Assembly: GCA_014925825.1 (NCBI GenBank)
Contig: JACGCK010000020.1
Span: forward strand, 248,001-312,000
Direction of reading: 5' to 3'
Source of the DNA: Pholiota molesta
Taxonomy: Eukaryota > Basidiomycota > Agaricomycetes > Agaricales > Strophariaceae
DNA length: 64,000 nucleotides
Below, one piece after another: positions 36,687-47,462 of this stretch. The position numbers were made by a program, and so were the translations under genes. The stretch's first letter is position 1, and each line of letters opens with the position of its first letter. Below the pieces are notes generated by a model that was not told where the DNA came from, did not search any database, and worked only from the letters and a program-made list of their open reading frames with translations.

Positions 36687-38751
36687 AAGGGGGTGGCGGA
36701 ATATAAATAGCACACCAAGGGTTGGTTGGTTGGTTCAAGAATTGGGCCACCAAAAATTTTTTGGACCTACTAACTTTTTATCAAAAAATGATATTAACTC
36801 TATCTTAAAGGTAGTCTGAACACATATTTGAGTGTTTGTCTACCTTAAATAGTCAAAAATACAAATATACTTGGTCTAATCAGATAAGATGCCATCACCA
36901 ACATCCATGTCCTTGCCAAACGTGGTGCATGATGATGTACTGACCATGAGTAACCCATTTTGAGGAGGCCACTGCACTTGTTTTTGCCTATGAAGAGGTC
37001 TATAGGCAGGAGTATACCAGGTGTTGAATATGCGCATTCAACAGCAGCACATCAAATTGGCAAGGACACTGATGATTGCTGCTATCGATCCTCTATTCCT
37101 GCCTGTTTGTGCAGTGGTGACCCCTGGGCCCTACTCAGAATCCATCTGCTTTGGGGAATGTGAGCATGGAAAAATATTATAATTTATAGGGTTTGCTTGC
37201 TGGATGTTTGGGTCATGCAAAACAATATACAAGACACTTTAATAACTCCAGAAGATGGCAGCAGGCAGCAAAAAGGCGAAAAATGTTTTGTAAAATCATG
37301 TGACATGTCCAAATTTGGTAATTTGGTCACGTGATGGTTGGTTGGTTGAAGAAATCCTTTGTTAAAAATTAATTCGACCCTAGGTAATATTTTATAATTC
37401 CTACAATAAATACAGAACAATATCGCCCTGTGAATGTAGTTATGCGTCTAAAATTACACGATTTTCAAGGAGTACTCTATAATATAGGTAGAACTACCTG
37501 ACCAAATTCTGAAAGACCAGTAAGAGAATTGCGACCTCTAGACTCCAAAACGTCGCAAAATTCTTCGATTTCTTGAAAATGTCAGTGGATTCATGCATAT
37601 CTACATACTGTTACTACTCCAAATGTAGTGTAATATGCTTATCATAGCTATCAGACACCAATCTCACTTAATATAGGCATTTATAAAAAAAGTTTTTCAT
37701 CAGAGCATATTCTAGACCACTTGAGGTGTTTAGATCATAGGGATATCTATGAATCAAGTCATACATCAAAAATATGTGGGTAGGTCGCGACATATTTGGC
37801 TCTGTAGGGTGCAGTTCTTACTCTCCTTGTCTAACGTTTGGATATGTTAGGTGGTAGATATGGTAATATACTGACTCCGAAGATCACAATATTCCAAGCA
37901 TAGTTGAATGTGCCAGATGTATATTTCATGTTTTCTACTAGATTTAATCATTCTGCTGATATATCAAATAGAATGCAATAAGAGAGCAATCATCGATTAA
38001 TAGAGTTAGAGAACGCATAATTAATATGCTAATGAGTGTTTAAACATGCTTGTAGCTGCAGTATTCATTGAAATATGAGTACATCAAGGAGACAGTCCCC
38101 AAATTCATCTTCTATGTGTGTATACCAATAGAGCAGCATTTATATTGACTCTAAGCTACCAGAACATGTGTTACATATGTACCTCTCTCTATTCACAGCT
38201 TTATATATGCTAATAAGCATCCCAAATGCAGTGAAAAGCCCCAATGTAATACTGAAAAAAGAGCGATATTAAGATAACACATGCTGCATGCACTACAATA
38301 ATGTATCAATAGCATAGGCGTATAGTACCGTATTTATATAAAATAATACAAAAAAGAACAAAAGGATTGGATAAGAATTGAGGGAGGAATCGAATTTCTA
38401 ATATGGGGGGGAGGGGGAGGGTGCCACTATTCTATGCCCGAATTGGGTGATGCCGAGCACGGCAGGCCTAAAAATAGTACCATTCTGGCCAGCAATGCAA
38501 TATTCATGCCAGCCCCATGTCTGGTTCACTACCTTGCTGGCCTCCGAATACCATAGTCCAGGTGTCATTAAATCCAGTAAAATCAGGTGATTCCAACGCG
38601 CCTAAGTACACGCCGGCACGGTATGCGGTTCCTGCGCCATTTAATGCGAGATCAATTCCTTGCTGGAGCCATGGGAAGTCGCTTACCGAGGGCGTATAGG
38701 ACCGCGTTCAAAAGATCTGTTATTCAGCTATTTTATGGTGAAGTATCATGC
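36687..38751. other. Loop between the inverted-repeat arms, no gene
   Basis: 2.06 kb, mostly AT-rich, without coding frames. TTGGTTGGTTGG-type repeats occur at 36719-36737 and 37336-37349. The right part (38420-38751) is a third, diverged copy of the ~675-bp module of the right arm and has no partner on the left. Confidence 0.75.
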
Positions 38752-40028
38752 GGATATTCAACCCGTAGCCCGTGCTATTAATGTAGGAGTGCAAAATAGC
38801 GCGGGCTGTTTTATGGGCCGGGTAAAGAACGGAAAATTATGATCAGTATCGCGATGGAAAGGTCTTATTAATATCTATATATTGCAATTTAAATTATGCA
38901 AAACGGAACAGCGGTTTAGGAGAAACAAGCCATCTTTTGTGGCTGCATTTTAAGCGCCATCAGTAATTCGCTTCTAGCGCCCTAACGAGTGCAGCTATTA
39001 ATATGAAAATTTTAGATTCGAGATCATTGTAAAATTCTGAATCTTTCTGTATATTATGGCGCCTAAGCGCCCAATATTGAGCGAGCCAACCCAGGTGCAT
39101 ATACCGGGCATGCAGCCAACAGACACGTGCTCGGCCCGAATACTAAATATAGAATCATGCCAGCCAGCCAGCCAATATCCATGCCAGCCCAGCATCTGCT
39201 TCAGTACCTTCCCGGCATCTGATCCCCAAAGTCGATGTGTCATTAAATCCAATAAATTTAGCAGATGGCAACGCACCTAAGCGCTCGCTGAGGCGATTTG
39301 TGGTTCCCCTGCTATAAATAAACAACCATTTCGTGAATAACACCGCGTAGAATGTTCCAATTTAAACGAATAAAATACCGTTGGAAAGGTGTGATATCAA
39401 CCTATTTTATGATATAATATGCGCGCGGATATTCAATGCGTAGCTGGCGCTAAAGCGGTGCGAGCGTAATTTTATGCGGGCCGTTTTACGGAGCAAGGAA
39501 GGGACGTAAAATTACGATCATGGACGCGTTCGAAGCGCACGTTTAATACCTCTAGATACAACCTAAGATCATGCGAAACGACCCGCGGTTGCGGAGGAAA
39601 ACAATATTCTTTGTGGGCGCTAATTTTACGCCATCAGTAATTCGCGTCTAGCGCGTCAACCATTGCAGCTATTAATATGAAAATTTCACGGTTGTATTCA
39701 GACTCAAAATCCGCATCTATCGATATAAAACGGTCCCAAAGGGCCCCAAACAGAGTGGACCAGCTGCCCAGCTGCAATCCCACCAATAGTGGAAAAATGT
39801 TATTTTTGGTATTTCCACTTTGGGATGACCCTGACAACAGCGACGAGGAGTGCTGGGCACTGTTGAGCATGGTGAGCAAGTGCACAGCCCCCAGTGATCA
39901 CCATCACCGCCCCCAGTGACCAGCACAGACCACCTGCCTAGAGTGGACAAATTCAATCCCAGCTAGGTGGGGTGGCTGTGCGAGCTGAGTTACCGGGCTG
40001 GATGCAACTTCTTTCCTGGCGAACTACC
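38752..40028 (-). repeat. Large inverted repeat, right arm (1277 bp)
   Basis: Reverse complement of 35409-36686 with only rare differences seen (for example CCGGG versus CTGG near 39990). It begins 66 bp beyond the transposase stop. Together with the adjoining loop segment it shows three modules at ~675 bp spacing; for example, the related motifs TGTCATTAAATCCAGTAAA at 38563 and TGTCATTAAATCCAATAAA at 39238. Confidence 0.95.
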
Positions 40029-40093
40029 GAGATTTCATGTAGAATATTAACGGACAAGGCTGCTGCCATATACATGATGTAGTTACATACGAT

Positions 40094-42408
40094 CTATGAA
40101 ACAACTTCGGGAGAGCCTTCTCGCAACAAAAAATTCCGTGGGATGTTAAAAATGAGTTTTCCTTTCTTCTTCAAGTCTCTGATTACGTTGTGATTCCGCC
40201 GTTTGATCATCTCGTCCAGGAAGAATTCATACCGGTCAGCCTGCATCTCACGAACAATGGACTGATAACCACCTATCCATGCATTTGCCTGTTCAGCAGC
40301 TGATGAATTGAAACGCCAAGTTCCTTCAGGCGTCATAAGTTCAGGCCATCGCACGGGATTGCAATACCTGCCGCAATCCTCATCACTTTCTTTGTGTTTC
40401 GTTTTGAAGTGGAAGACATCGACTGGAAGGGCAATTTCCGAGAAATAGGTATCGCCGTCCTTGTTTAGCATCGCTGCAATACGACAATTATTGTCATAGA
40501 ACATAACCTGAGGAAGTGACTGGCGTGTTGGATACAGAGTTTTCCAGAACATCTAGGAAAGAAATTAGCACAAAGACGTGTTTAAATGGATTGAATTGAT
40601 ATTCACCCGGACGCCGTTTGGTGCCTCTGAGCCGTAGAAGGTAGCTCGCCCTCGAATAACTCCACAGCAAGCTACAGAGAGTTGCTCGTTGTGAGTTCGC
40701 TTTCGTCCAAAGCGTGCACGGAGTGTCTGATTCCCGTCTTCAGCCTTATCACCATCACATACACCATTCTTGTCAACCAGAATCTCTTCATCATCATTGA
40801 CAAGGTTTGAATTTTCTTCTGAACTGCCGTCGTCAATGGTAGAAGCATCCAATGGCATTGCATCACAAGGCTGAGATACACGGAGGCGAGCAAGACGATT
40901 CTTTAATTGGAACATAGCTTTCTGACGTTCTTCGTTGTAGCTTTCAAGGCCACGGTGATCTGGGAGCATGCATGTACGATGACCATGTTCAGCGAGCTCC
41001 GAGCATGTAGTTACGACACAGAGGAGGTCCTGCGCAGTATGAGTTGAACAATAGCGGTGCTTGGGTGAGTCAAGGGGAATATCACAGTCATGGACTGAGC
41101 AGGTTGGACGTCCAATATTTACACCATCTGTTACATCTGCCCGGACAAAGGCTTTTTCTTGCATCTTAGTATTTGAGAATATACTACTAGAAAATAGCAA
41201 CGTACTTTTCTCTCCATCTGGAAGCATGTCCACCCAACAACATACCTCGCAGGCATGATTCCAAGCTTCTTGTCCTGGTCCAGCCATACGGAAGTTTCGA
41301 GCACGAAGTGCGGGTTGGAGCCGTTTAGCTTGTGAGGCAGCGTCATGGACCAATCGCAAGTATTCTCTGTGTTCCTTGGCATCATCAAGTAGCCAGTGGA
41401 GCAAGACACCATCCCAGACAGTGTTGACAGTAAGAGAGAAGGATTTGGAGTACGCAACAGGAAGGGATAATGATAATGCCTTGAGCTCAAGACCTTCATT
41501 GTAAATACGAGCACAGTTTGTTGCTGAAGTCCTGTAGTCTATGTTAGTATATCAAATATAGACACTAATCAAGACTAAGGTAAATACCATGAATGAAGCA
41601 TCATTGTAGAGAATAGCTCCAAAGTCCGAGCCTCAATGAAAACATGTTGAGCAACATGAATAAAATCAAAAAACTCTCGATCGAAATAGGTTCTCGTTGA
41701 TTTCTTCTTTTCCACGTAGTAGTTGTGGTAGTAACGTGTATTACATTCTGCGACAAGGTAAGTAAGATAGCAACTATAGAGACAGAAAAGGCATTATTCA
41801 CCTCGACAATAAAGAGAAGACAACTTCCCTGGGATAGGCCCGAAATCATGCGTAAAGACTGAAACACTAATGTGCAACTCTTCTACTAACTCTCACACAC
41901 GTGGAACACCACCAGGAGCTTTTCTCTTTCGCTGTTTGCTACATGTGGGATCTATGCAAACACGGGTGGGAGGCATGAAATGGTAGAAGGCTAAAATGTA
42001 TGTTTGTTAATTCAGGTTCTTGATGTTCAGAGATTACTGACCTATTCCGAGAGGGGTGCCAAAGTCAAGAAACATTTGAAGGTATCGTCGTCCGAAGTCC
42101 TGCCTAGAATTGGCTGAAACATCCTCCAAATCCCAAGCAATCGGGGCTAATGCTTCCCAGACCATCTTTGCATCTTCATGCTCAAGACTAAGACAGGCCT
42201 CCAAGAAATTGAGGATCTCTAATGGAAGCTTCTCTAGCGGCAAACAAAGTTCTGCTGTGTCAGGGTGTTCGGATAGATGCAGTGTGGGTTTTAGAAGCTG
42301 GATGAGCTCAATAAATTTGAAGCAGCCATCAATGTCAAGAAATGATTCAATCTCTGGATGGGTAGACAAGGCCGAGACTAGAGAGGCAATGCTAATACGA
42401 GCAGGCAT
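40094..42408 (-). pseudogene. KDZ transposase with CxC5/CxC6-type cysteine clusters, premature stop
   Basis: Minus-strand multi-exon gene, ATG 42408 (MPARISIASLVSALSTHPEI) to TAG 40094. A first cysteine cluster (CIDPTCSKQRKRK ... LYCR | CNTRYYHNYYV) matches the CxC5 type. A second (CSVHDCDIPLDSPKHRYCST, CVVTTCSEL) matches CxC6. The RNase H-fold catalytic region includes the second acidic site in VMFYDNNC and the Glu in NSSAAEQANAWI. Translation of the CxC5 exon runs through a TGA at 41893-41895 between PGGVPRV and ELVEELHISV, most simply a C-to-T change of an Arg CGA codon. The rest of the frame is intact, so loss is probably recent. Confidence 0.8.
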
Positions 42409-42656
42409 AACTCAGAGGAAAGGAATGGTGTATTTTCATGATAGCCCGCAAACTGTACTTATGAGACATGTGAATCTTATTGTTTATGCACTGTACTACA
42501 CTGTAACCATACAAGTTGTCCAGTGGCACAGAAGACAAAGGAGCATTAACATGACGTTGGGATGTTAGTGGAGTGGCGCAGTAGCAACTGCATGAGGTAT
42601 TGTTGGCGGGGTGGCCTGGACCTGTTCAATTGTCATTGTGGCGTGATCTTACATTG

Positions 42657-42766
42657 GCGCGTCGGGATGTTGGCGGCGGGCCATGGCAGGCAGGTGGTGC
42701 CATGGTGGTGGCAGTGAGTGACTGGTGCGTCGGGATGTTGGTGGGGTGGGCCGTGGCAGGCGGCGG
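42657..42766 (+). repeat. Subterminal GC-rich tandem repeat, right KDZ end
   Basis: Two copies of a ~70-bp unit starting GCGTCGGGATGTTGG and ending GGCAGGC, at 42658 and 42728. A weaker related piece lies at 42601. They sit just inside the right terminal repeat. Confidence 0.7.
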
Positions 42767-42894
42767 GAGTGGCCAGGGTTGCCGTCACGCTGGTGTAACT
42801 CACACGACACGAGATTCCGCCAAAGATTCCGCCGGTGCACCGGCGGACAGTCCGCGCGAGTTTCTCCCAGTGGATCATATGCCCTCTGGAATTT

Positions 42895-42916
42895 AATGAT
42901 TGTAGGTCAGGCTAAT
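42895..42916 (+). repeat. 22-bp direct repeat, right copy
   Basis: Exact copy of 28776-28797. It directly abuts the right end of the KDZ element. Confidence 0.8.
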
Positions 42917-43475
42917 ATCATATCTTGAAGGCTTGGGAAGAATTGCAAGGCCTCTTGAGAACAACCGGCAGAACTCCGACGCAGCGCCGAACTAAACTTA
43001 ACACAGCGCCATAAGCAAATCAAGGCTGCCATCAACTACCAATCAACCACTCTTTCGCTCACAATCAACTGACTGGCCCTCTTATATTCTGTGGAATCAT
43101 TCAGAGGTTTTTCTCGTCGAAATTTTTCCCTCTAATATACACTTAATATGGACCCGTAGGCATTGGACTGAGGCTTTTGGCCGGAATTCTTGTTTTTCAT
43201 CCCTATGAATGCTTTCACCCATTTATGAACTTGAAATCGTGCAAGCATCTGTAGATGTGAACTTTTCCCGGCGTCGGCCAAGCTCTTATATAACTCGTAT
43301 TACTCCTACGGGCCTCCCAGGCTATTATCGACTTCCTACGCTCTATTAACACTGACATCGTGGTGCCAAGTTAGGCAAAGAAGCACGCAAAGCACCCACC
43401 ATCGCTCCATAAATAATCCCTGTGATCTCTTCTGACATCTTAAATAGCCCCACGCTGTACGATACGTGAACAAGA
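42917..43475. promoter_or_regulatory. Upstream region of the P450 gene
   Basis: About 560 bp between the mobile block and the P450 start. It presumably carries the P450 promoter. No reading frame of note and no specific element could be named. Confidence 0.35.
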
Positions 43476-45710
43476 ATGCAACCCACCCACTCCTCTCTCA
43501 AGGACATTCGCAGCATGCTCTTCGAGCATCCATACACCATGCCCTTCGTGGCGCTGGGTCTGACAGTCGCGTATCTATTTGCATGGTACAGATACATGCG
43601 CTCTTCCTCTTATCAGGTAAGGATATACCTTTCTATTCTTCTGTTTGCTAAGTAAAATATTGTACGATATTCAGTTGCGCCACATACCTACCATAGGCTC
43701 TTCCGGAATTATTTCTTCTTATTTCGACTCGTACCGGTTTTTCCGGGAAGGACGGAAAATGATACAGGAGGGATACGAGAAGGTATATACCTTATATTTA
43801 TCCCCCAGCTGAAGCATTTGAGGGATCTCAAACGTTTCAAAGCACTATGGTACTCCTTTCAAAATCCCCACAATGGGGCGATACACCGTCGTAGTCAGTG
43901 GGCCGCGGATGATAGAGGACATTCGTCGAGCAAGCGATGATGAGCTATCTTTCCGGGATGCTGTTGCCGAGGTAGCGCCGTTCGTCTGACATCCATGTAC
44001 GACCTGGTGCTGACTGCTGCGCGTGCAGCTCATCCAAACCGACTACATGCTCGGGAAGACAATCCGCCTTGAGTCTTTCCATATCGCGGTCGTTCGGACA
44101 CCTTTGACCAGGAACCTTGGATATCGTTTCCCGGACATTAAAGACGAAATTATAACAGCCTTTACAGCACTGATACCGCCTACAACAGGTACTGAGCCAT
44201 TTGTTTTAGATTCAGCATTGTACTGATTCCTTGTTTTGGTGTAGAATGGAATACTGTTCCCGCTTTGAAAACCGTGATGAATATAGTTTGCAGAACGAGC
44301 AACCGTCTGTTCGTCGGACTTCCTTTATGTGAGTTTCCAAATCATAGCCTAGGTTATATTCTAACAAAGTATATATGGCTCTAGGCAGAGACCCGGATTA
44401 CAGACAGCTTCAGGAACAATTTACACTTGATGTTATCCGAGGCGCACGAACTATCAACAGGTTTCCGCAAATCTTTAGACCGTGGGTGGATGGCGCCCTA
44501 TTCATTTCACTCCTTTGACATTAATGGAATTTACTAGTATCGTCGGGAGATTCCTAACCAAAGTACCCGGAAACATCAAACGAGTCATTAGGCACGTCGG
44601 GCCTATCATCGAAGAGCGTCTCGCAAAAAGGAAGGAGGGAGGTGCAGCAGAGTTGGACTCAGACGACGAAGCAGTGAGTTGGCAGTGTTTTTTTTGGCTC
44701 CAGATGATATGTGTTTGATATGTGTTACCCAATCCAATCGCCCCTTCGACAGAACGACCTGATCTCCTGGCTTATCAATGAAGCCCCAGAATCGCAACTA
44801 ACCGTCGAAGCCCTCGCACTCCGCATTCTTTCCATCAACTTCGCCGCTATCCACACCACCTCGATGGTAAGTCTGATCGCAAATATTCGCTGAAACAAAC
44901 CTCGAAAAGAGCTTTGAATTTGAATGAATACTCTTCATGACAGGCGCTCACGAACGCGTTGTACGACTTGGCTGTCCACCCGGAATATGTCAAGCCGATG
45001 CGTGAGGAAGTCGAAGCAGTGATCGCTGCCGAGGGATGGACCAAGACTGCCATGGGGAAAATGCGCAAGGTGGATAGCTTTATCAAGGAGTCCCAGCGGC
45101 TGGCTGTCGGAGGATGTAAGTCTTCATACTTCCATGCACGGACTCGGATCAGCCAATTTGATTTGACCGTCATTATGTAGTGAGCATGAATCGCAAGGCG
45201 TTGAAAGACTTCAAGTTCTCCAATGGAGTAACTGTACCAGCGGGTACTCATATAGCGGTGGCCTCTTACGAGACTCACGTTGACGGGGTAAGAAATGTTA
45301 TTTATATATTCAATGCCTGCAATCTTGAACCATGTTACGCTCGTAGAACCTGTACTCAGATCCAGATAAATTCGAAGGCTTTAGATTCGCAGACAAACGC
45401 GAAGAAGAGGGTGAAGGCCTCAAGCACCAAATGGTCGCGCTGAGCCATGAATATGTCGTTTTCGGCACTGGTCGACATGCATGGTAAAGCGCATCTCTAA
45501 ACATTTACCACCTTGCACTTGCTAATATGCATTTTGTTCAGTCCGGGACGATTCTTTGCCGTCAACGAGCTCAAGGCGATGCTCTCGCATATATTGTTGA
45601 CTTACGATGTTAAGATCCCCAATGACGGCCCTCGGCCCCCGAGCATTTGGTTCCAGGCCGCTTGTTCTCCGAACCCCACCGCGAAGGTGATGTTCAGAAA
45701 GCGTGTATAA
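43476..45710 (+). CDS. Cytochrome P450 monooxygenase
   Basis: Roughly thirteen short exons from ATG 43476 (MQPTHSSLKDIRSML) to TAA 45710. An N-terminal membrane anchor (TMPFVALGLTVAYLFAWYRY) is followed by YGTPFKIPTMGRYTVVVSGP. The I-helix region is INFAAIHTTSM, the K-helix ExxR is in FIKESQRL, and FEGFRFADKREEEGEGLK precedes the heme loop VVFGTGRHACPGRFFAVNE. The heme Cys codon (TG|T) is split by an intron. The wording around the heme loop is typical of basidiomycete P450s often annotated as ent-kaurene-oxidase-like. It is ER-bound; substrate unknown. No terpene synthase or other cluster gene is near. It lies 560 bp from the mobile block. Confidence 0.92.
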
Positions 45711-46003
45711 CGGGTCCATCAAACGCAAAATACTTCTAGATGTGTGGTAACTTTTGGTCCCACGTACCTATTGCATACATAACATTTTGAGTTTAATTTT
45801 TTTGTGTTTCTCGCCGACTTGAGTCTTGAAGTATATTATTATGAGTTGGGCGGACAATTTAGTCGCGTGATCAGCCTGATGTTGATGATATCACCGCTTT
45901 CGAACGAGTCTCCTTCAAGTTCAAGTCTCCTTCGTCAATCCTAGCCTATCACAATCCCTCATCACAATATATAACACCAGAACCCGCAAGTGTGCGACAT
46001 ATA

Positions 46004-47172
46004 ATGGCCGAAGACGAAACATTAGGTCGCTGGATCCCTCTGGAAAGCAACCCAGAAGTAAGGCATTCACAGTACACGTCCATCGAATCTGCTCAGCATC
46101 TAACCAACGAATCCCATAGCTATTCAACTCCGTGAGCATCTAGTTATAAGCCTCTGGAGGTCCAGAACCAAAGCTCAACTCATCCGATTGAAGTGGTCTG
46201 AGAAAGCAGGGCTGATTACATCCCAAGCCCGCTTCGTGGACGTCTACGGATTCGACGACGAGGTACTTTGTTTCGCCATCTTTTCATGCATGCACTCACA
46301 ACCTGTCTTCAGCTTCTTTCGCTGGTTCCGAAGCCAGTAAAGGCTGTTATCCTCCTCTTCCCGATCGATGCCCAGTACGAGACCAAGAGGCTCGAAGAAG
46401 ATGAGCGCATCGCTAAAGAAGGACAGCCCAAACTGGAGGACACCATCTTCTTCGTGAAGCAGACTGTAAGCACCCCAGCGTGATCTCATCTTCTAACGCT
46501 CATGAAATCCAACACAGATTGGAAATGCGTGTGGCACAATCGGCCTCATCCACGCCCTCGCCAATGTAAGCCTTGCCATAGACCAGGAGATCTTGACTCA
46601 CACAACGGATAGTCGGGCGTGGCGTTCACTCCAACCAGTCCCCTCCAAAATTTCATCATCGAATGCGAAGGCAAGTACACCCTCCTCACCACTCCTCCCA
46701 ACTACGTAACCAACACCCACTCAAGACAAAACCCCTCTTGAACGCGCCCAAGCCCTCGCCACCACGCCCCACTTCGCCAGCATCCACGCGCAAACCGCAG
46801 CCGCAGGCCAGACCCAGCAAAACCTCGACACCAACCTCCACTTCACCTGCTTCGTCGAAGCGCCCGACGCCGATATCCGACAAGAGGCGCAGGGAAAAGA
46901 GCCTGACCCGGTTGCGGTGAACGACAAGACGTTGACCGGCATGCGCCTTATCGAGCTCGATGGACGCAGGAACGGGCCCATCGATCGCGGGGAGTGCGCA
47001 GACCTTCTATCCGTGAGTGCACGTTCTTCTCGTCCCCGTTTACACGCACTCAGCATGCCCGCGTACACAGGACGCCGCGAAGTTCATAAAAGAACGATAC
47101 GTGTCAACGTCTACCAGCTTGAACTTCAGCTTGATGGCGCTGACTGCAGGTCAAGATCTATTCGACGATTAA
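46004..47172 (+). CDS. Ubiquitin carboxyl-terminal hydrolase, UCHL3/YUH1 type (C12)
   Basis: Multi-exon gene from ATG 46004 (MAEDETLGRWIPLESNPE) to TAA 47170-47172. It includes a 12-nt exon (codons LFNS) before WSEKAGLITSQARFVDVYGF. The catalytic Cys is in IGNACGTIGLIHA, the His in NLHFTCFVEA, and the Asp in GMRLIELDGRRNGPIDRG. The C-terminus KERYVSTSTSLNFSLMALTA is standard for the family. About 250 residues, cytosolic or nuclear. It releases ubiquitin or NEDD8 from small C-terminal adducts and precursors (family knowledge). All three catalytic positions are intact. Confidence 0.92.
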
Positions 47173-47270
47173 TCCTTCCCTAAAAATATCGGAAAAGGAA
47201 ACTGTATTTCTACCAATAGCGATAGATGTAGCAACGTTTATGAAAGTTTATGAAATATATCATCAATGGA

Positions 47271-47455
47271 CACTGCTGGAGGCAATGGCTGTTTCTTTTG
47301 GAAACAGCCTATTGTGAACATGGAGTTGATCATTGTTCCATGTGAAAACAGCCTGGAAACAGTATATTTTGAACATGTTCCATAGGCTGTTCCATGGAAC
47401 CTGTTCACAATACTTAGGCGGTTTCTAAAAGAAACAGTCATTGCCTCCCGCAGTG
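47271..47455. mobile_element. 185-bp hairpin MITE
   Basis: The ends are 29-bp inverted repeats CACTGCTGGAGGCAATGGCT... and CACTGCGGGAGGCAATGACT..., 27 of 29 matching. The interior is also largely self-complementary (GGAAACAGCCTATTGTGAAC against its partner). No clear target duplication was found. It lies 7 bp beyond the stop codon of the minus-strand phosphatase-domain gene, so it is probably transcribed in that gene's 3' UTR. Confidence 0.85.
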
Positions 47456-47462
47456 GCACACA

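Larger units (their letters stand above)
32761..42894. mobile_element. KDZ-type DNA transposon (about 10.1 kb)
   Basis: The ends are imperfect inverted repeats of about 90 bp: left 32761-32851, right 42802-42894 inverted. They share ATCCACTGGGA, GTCCGCCGG...CCGGCGGA and CGTGTCGTG in the same order. The element holds a plus-strand cysteine-cluster gene (33220-35380), a large inverted repeat, and a minus-strand KDZ transposase (40094-42408). Subterminal tandem repeats lie just inside both ends. No matching short target duplication is visible at exactly these ends. The true left end may instead be 28798, where the 22-bp direct repeat ends. Confidence 0.7.
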
